From Mycolicibacterium duvalii (GTDB lineage: Bacteria > Actinomycetota > Actinomycetes > Mycobacteriales > Mycobacteriaceae), in the NCBI RefSeq assembly GCF_010726645.1, contig NZ_AP022563.1:4030001-4094000 (forward strand): a stretch of 64,000 bases of DNA. Reading direction: 5' to 3'. Shown piece after piece: positions 60,369 to 64,000 of the stretch (positions are counted from its first letter, which is position 1; each line of letters starts with the position of its first letter). The notes below the pieces were generated by a model. It had not been told where the DNA came from and searched no databases. It saw only the letters and a program-made list of their open reading frames with translations. A program made the translations under genes and the position numbers.

Positions 60369-62198
60369 ATGACCGAACCATTGGGGTTGTCCATCGGGAC
60401 GACCAACCTGGTAGCGGCCCGCGTGGGCCGTCCGCCGGTGACCCGGCGATCGATCCTGCACCTCTACGCCGATCGGGCCCCGGAGGTCGGTGCCGCCGAC
60501 CAGCTGCCCGCCAGCGACGTCACCGGCCTGGTGCTGACCGGGTTCGTCGACCGGGTCGGCGACCCCGTCCCGCTCGTCGCGACCGACGGTTCGGCGCACC
60601 GCGCCGAACAACTGCTGGCCGAAGCCCTCTCGGCGATGGCGCGCACCGTCGACGGCGGCTCACCGGTGGCCATCGCGGTCCCGTCCTACTGGGGTCCGGC
60701 GACCGTCGGAGCATTGCGCGGCGCGCTGCGCACCCGGCCCAACCTGTCTCCCGACGGAGCGCCGGCCGCCCTGATCCCCGACTCCGCCGCCGCGCTGGCC
60801 GCGCTGCAGGCCGCGCCCGGCCTGCCGGACCACGGCGTGATCGCACTCATCGACCTCGGCGCCGGCGGAACGAGCATCTCGCTGGCCGACGCGGGCGCCA
60901 ACCTCGACGCCGTCGGTCAGACCGTGCGTTACCCCGATTTCTCGGGCGAGGCCATCGACCGGGCCCTGCTCGACCACGTGCTGCGCGACGTCAGCGACGC
61001 CGGCTCGGCCGACACCGCCGGGACGGCTGCGGTCGGCCCTCTGCTGGAACTGCGCGAACAGTGCCGCAACGCCAAGGAGCGGTTGTCCGCCGAGACCGCC
61101 GCGGTCATCCCCGCCGATCTGCCGGGCTTCCGTTCCGACGTCCGGGTGACCCGTCCCGAGCTCGAGCAGCTGATCGCCGAACCCCTCGGCGGGCTGCTCG
61201 ACGCCATCGACGACACGTTGCGGCGCAACAACATCGCCGCCGAGCGGGTGTCGGCGGTCGCGACCGTCGGCGGCGGGGCGGCCATCCCGTTGGTCACCCA
61301 GCGACTGTCGGAGCGACTGCGCGCACCGGTCGTCACCACCCCCGAGTCGCATCTCAACATCGCCGCCGGGGCGGCGCTGGTCGCCAACCGGAGCATCGAG
61401 GCCGACGCCGCGACCGGACTGGCGCCGGCCGCGGACACCCCGACGGCGATGGCGCCGGCAGCCTGGGCCGCCGGTGCTGCGGGGCTGGCGGCCGGTGCGG
61501 CCGCCGACGACGGCGCCGCGTCGGCGACCTTCCGTGCGCTGGCCTGGTCCCAGGACGATGAGTCGGCCGGCGACGTGCTGCCCTACACCGGAGACGACTA
61601 CACCGGGGCCGGCGCGTACACCGCGGCCGGCGCCACGGGTGCCCGCCCGCCGGTGGCCTTCGCCGGCGACGAGGACTATCTCGACGAACCCGCCCCGCTG
61701 CCCTGGTACAAGCGTCCGACCGTGCTGTTCGGGGCGGCCGCCGCTGCGGCCCTGCTGGCCATGGGCGGCCTGGCGATCACGTTGACCGGTTCGGACGCCG
61801 ACACCACGCCGGTCACCGAGACCGCCACCCCGCCACCGTCGGACGCCGCGCCCCAGGAGCTTCCGCCTCCGGTCACCACCGTCACCGTCGGCCCGGACGG
61901 GGTGGCGACCACCACGGTCAGCCAGCCTCCGCCGCCTCCCCCGGAGTCGACCACATCCTCACCGTCGGAGACCACGACCACCACCACAGCGCCCACCACC
62001 ACGACGACCACGACCACCACCACGACGACCACGACCACGCCGCCGACCACGACGACCACGCGGCCGACCACCACACGGCCCACCACGACGCAGCCCCCGA
62101 CCACGACGCAACCGCCGCCGACCACGACCGCCGCGCCGGAGCCGACGGCCGACCCGCCGGACCCGGTCACCACCACGGTGATTCCCGACGGCGCCTGA
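60369..62198 (+). CDS. Membrane-anchored Hsp70-like protein next to iniR
   Basis: A 609-residue paralog of the 52947 protein. Hsp70/actin fold at about 1-340: LGLSIGTTNLVAARV (Asp of DnaK phosphate-1 replaced by Ser, Thr kept), LTGFVDRVGDPVPLVATDG, IDLGAGGTSISL, NAKERLSAETA and ATVGGGAAIPLVTQRL. An Ala-rich cytoplasmic linker leads to PWYKRP (about 445-450), a helix (451-473) and a Thr/Pro-rich outer tail of about 135 residues. There is no client-binding domain, so it is unlikely to be a folding chaperone; a membrane sensor or scaffold is my inference. AGGAGAGG precedes the ATG. The IniR-like gene begins 10 bp after the stop. Confidence 0.87.
   Translation: MTEPLGLSIGTTNLVAARVGRPPVTRRSILHLYADRAPEVGAADQLPASDVTGLVLTGFVDRVGDPVPLVATDGSAHRAEQLLAEALSAMARTVDGGSPVAIAVPSYWGPATVGALRGALRTRPNLSPDGAPAALIPDSAAALAALQAAPGLPDHGVIALIDLGAGGTSISLADAGANLDAVGQTVRYPDFSGEAIDRALLDHVLRDVSDAGSADTAGTAAVGPLLELREQCRNAKERLSAETAAVIPADLPGFRSDVRVTRPELEQLIAEPLGGLLDAIDDTLRRNNIAAERVSAVATVGGGAAIPLVTQRLSERLRAPVVTTPESHLNIAAGAALVANRSIEADAATGLAPAADTPTAMAPAAWAAGAAGLAAGAAADDGAASATFRALAWSQDDESAGDVLPYTGDDYTGAGAYTAAGATGARPPVAFAGDEDYLDEPAPLPWYKRPTVLFGAAAAAALLAMGGLAITLTGSDADTTPVTETATPPPSDAAPQELPPPVTTVTVGPDGVATTTVSQPPPPPPESTTSSPSETTTTTTAPTTTTTTTTTTTTTTTPPTTTTTRPTTTRPTTTQPPTTTQPPPTTTAAPEPTADPPDPVTTTVIPDGA
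61950..62138. repeat. Thr-codon tandem repeat in the Hsp70-like tail
   Basis: Repeats of ACCACG/ACGACC encode the Thr-rich tail of the 60369 protein (about residues 528-590). It resembles the repeat in the gene at 52431 at both DNA and protein level. Confidence 0.75.
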
Positions 62199-62208
62199 CC
62201 CCGCCACC

Positions 62209-64000
62209 ATGACCGGAGCGGGGCCACACCGACGGGCGGAGCTACCCCCGGCGGCGCGCGCGGCCGTCGCCGCGGTGGACGCCGACCCGCGCGACCCGGT
62301 CAAATTTCTGGTCACCGGTGGTTTCGGTACCGGCAAGACGACCGTGCTGGCCGCGCTCCGGGCGACCTTTCGGTCCGCGGGTCGTCCGGTGGTGTCCCGG
62401 CCCGGCGCAGACCCGGAGACCGCGATCGTCATCGACGATGCGCACCTGCTCGGCGACACCGACCTCGCCGCGCTGACCGACCTGGCCGCCGATCCCGGTG
62501 TCACCCTCGTCGTGGCCACCCAGCCGCGGGTCCATCACGCGCAGCTACGCGCGCTGAGCGTTGCGCTGCAACGGGAGAGCCCGCCCGTCGCCCTCGGGCC
62601 GTTGCCGCCGGCGGAGATCGGCCGCGTCGCGACGGCGGCGCTCGGAGCGCCTGCCGGCCCCGATCTGGTGCGGCTGCTGGTGTCGGCCACCGCCGGGCTG
62701 CCGTTTCTGCTGCACGCTGCGCTCGCCGCCACCGGCGAAGGCGCCAACGGTGTGCGCCGGGCCGCGCGGTTCGGGTTGATCGACCGGTTGCGCCGAATCG
62801 ACGGCGAGTTGCTCGACACCCTGCTGGTGTCGTCGCTGAGCCTGGATCTGGGACCGGACGACATCGCGGCCGCACTGACGATGCCCCCGGATGCGGCACT
62901 GGCCGCGGTGGACCGGGCGCGGGCGAGCGGACTGCTCGAGCCGGCGCATCCGGAGGGTTTCCTGCACACCGTGCACGACGCGGTCGCGCAGATCGTGGGC
63001 GCGGCACGCCACCACGACATCGAGGTGGCGGTGTTGTCCTCGCAGCTGGAGCTGTCCACGCTGACCGCCGAGCTGGCACTGCGCCTGGCCGAGCACGGTC
63101 TGCGCGACGACCGGCTGGCCGGCGCGCTGACCGAGTTCGCCGCCCGCCACCACACACAGCGCATGCGAGCCGCCCGCCTCTACCGCGCCGCCGGGGAAGC
63201 CGGCGCCGAGGCGCTGAGCAGCCATCTCGCCGACGCGCTGGCACAGACCGGCGACGTCGCCACCGCGCGCCGGATCGCCGACGAACTGCTCGGCGCGCCC
63301 GACCCCGACCGGCGCGCCGCGGCCGTGCGCATCGCCGCCAGTCTCGCGATGCAGGACGGCAGTTCGGGGCAGGCCGAGGATCTGTTCCGCTGGCTCGGGC
63401 CGACGCCGGACGCCGTCGTCGGTGCCGCCGCCACGATCACCGCGCTGGCCGCCGGGGACGCCGCCGGGGCCCGTGCGGCGCTCGACGCGCCGAGCTCCGG
63501 GCCACCGACGTCGGTGGCCCGCGCCGCACGCAGCATCACCGCCGGGCTGGTCATGACGCTCGACCAGCCGTATCCGGCGGCGGTGGCCCGGCTGAGCCAG
63601 TCCCTGGTGGCCGACCACCGATTGTTCGGCGCCTTCCCCGACACCCCGGCGGCGCTGGTCGCGCTGGTCGCGTTGCACGGCGGGGATCCGGTGCGGGCCC
63701 GCAGCGTTCTCGGTCGCGCGCTGCAGGGCACCGATGCGGACGTCGAGGATGCCGCGACCGCGCGGCATCGCCTGCTGCTGGGCTGGGCCTTGATGCAGGA
63801 CGGACAATTGCAGGCCGCGTCGGGCACCGTGGGTCCCACGCCGCACCGCCGCGACGCGCTGTGGGCCGCCGCGCTGCAGACCGCGGTCGCACGGCGCAGC
63901 GGTGACAGCGGCGCGCTCCAGCAGCACTGGTATACGGCGATGGAGGTGCTGGCCGAGTACTCGATCGACCTGTTCACGCTGCTGCCGCTCGGTGAGCTGT
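62209..64000 (+). CDS. iniR: IniR-like signal-transduction ATPase, N-terminal part (cut by window edge)
   Basis: At least 597 residues. A STAND-type P-loop ATPase: Walker A GGFGTGKTT at about 37-45, Walker B AIVIDDAH at 72-79, winged-helix-like region after about 200, then helical TPR-like repeats (from about 310 on) to the cut. A C-terminal LuxR-type DNA-binding domain would lie beyond the window and cannot be seen. In M. tuberculosis the gene beside Rv0340/iniB (Rv0339c) is such a regulator, reported to switch on iniBAC in response to envelope stress and trehalose. The 10-bp gap implies an operon with the Hsp70-like gene. Confidence 0.78.
   Translation, partial: MTGAGPHRRAELPPAARAAVAAVDADPRDPVKFLVTGGFGTGKTTVLAALRATFRSAGRPVVSRPGADPETAIVIDDAHLLGDTDLAALTDLAADPGVTLVVATQPRVHHAQLRALSVALQRESPPVALGPLPPAEIGRVATAALGAPAGPDLVRLLVSATAGLPFLLHAALAATGEGANGVRRAARFGLIDRLRRIDGELLDTLLVSSLSLDLGPDDIAAALTMPPDAALAAVDRARASGLLEPAHPEGFLHTVHDAVAQIVGAARHHDIEVAVLSSQLELSTLTAELALRLAEHGLRDDRLAGALTEFAARHHTQRMRAARLYRAAGEAGAEALSSHLADALAQTGDVATARRIADELLGAPDPDRRAAAVRIAASLAMQDGSSGQAEDLFRWLGPTPDAVVGAAATITALAAGDAAGARAALDAPSSGPPTSVARAARSITAGLVMTLDQPYPAAVARLSQSLVADHRLFGAFPDTPAALVALVALHGGDPVRARSVLGRALQGTDADVEDAATARHRLLLGWALMQDGQLQAASGTVGPTPHRRDALWAAALQTAVARRSGDSGALQQHWYTAMEVLAEYSIDLFTLLPLGEL

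Noticed and set aside
62209..64000. Calling the IniR-like protein a LuxR-type regulator outright
   Set aside because: Only the ATPase and helical repeat part is inside the window; the C-terminal DNA-binding domain, if present, cannot be seen.

Overview
The window is high-GC actinobacterial DNA from a mycobacterium, most likely a fast-growing Mycolicibacterium-type species. Evidence: F420-dependent glucose-6-phosphate dehydrogenase (Fgd1), the isoniazid-inducible iniB-iniA-iniC cluster, 13E12/DUF222 family, GAP-family and MmpL-type membrane proteins, HspR-controlled dnaK and clpB loci, many GTG starts and many apparently leaderless promoters. Much of the gene order resembles, from memory, the M. 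tuberculosis Rv0339-Rv0409 interval, rearranged and with extra genes. No rRNA, tRNA, CRISPR array, IS element or prophage was recognised, and no gene-free stretch exceeds about 250 bases.

Layout. 1-9.2 kb: pta (cut by the window edge), a membrane endonuclease/phosphatase-fold protein, fgd1, a metallo-beta-lactamase-fold hydrolase, an ArsR-SRPBCC-GNAT-membrane operon, a DUF899 protein, an SOS-boxed HNH/13E12 gene and an SDR. 9.2-18 kb: a MarR gene at the head of a translationally coupled purT-membrane protein-rhodanese-metZ-hypothetical operon, divergent from an RND/MmpL exporter-P450-ferredoxin operon; then a membrane GGDEF enzyme. 18-29.7 kb: thioesterase-purA, site-2-protease locus, a CDF metal exporter with a strong palindromic operator, DUF3151, fba-adh, DedA, an NhaA-DsbA fusion and a GH76 glycosidase. 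29.7-43.4 kb: TetR-MFS pair, a four-gene operon ending in a SpoU methyltransferase, clpB, CYTH, VOC, GAP and TetR genes, a membrane protein with a likely frameshift, a type II flavohemoglobin-like protein and an aldose epimerase. 43.4-47.7 kb: dnaK-grpE-dnaJ-hspR with HAIR operators. 47.7-52.9 kb: adenylate-forming enzyme-DUF5709 pair, a lipoprotein, an F420-type LLM protein and two membrane proteins with Ser/Thr-rich outer tails.

52.9-64 kb is the most interesting region. It is an extended ini (cell-envelope stress) island: on the minus strand an Rv0340-like IniB-domain protein, then iniB-iniA-iniC followed by a membrane-anchored Hsp70-like protein; on the plus strand a paralogous Hsp70-like protein directly followed by an IniR-like signal-transduction ATPase (cut by the window end). 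Both Hsp70-like proteins keep an actin/Hsp70 ATPase-fold half, have lost the substrate-binding domain and the conserved phosphate-1 aspartate, and carry a WY[RK][RK]P-transmembrane-Thr/Pro-rich tail in its place. A third small gene encodes that anchor module alone. TAGGGG repeats upstream of iniB and in the divergent Rv0340-like/Hsp70-like promoter region are candidate operators of the regulator. The inference is that the dynamin-like IniA/IniC system here works with Hsp70-derived membrane proteins that reach through the membrane into the cell wall.
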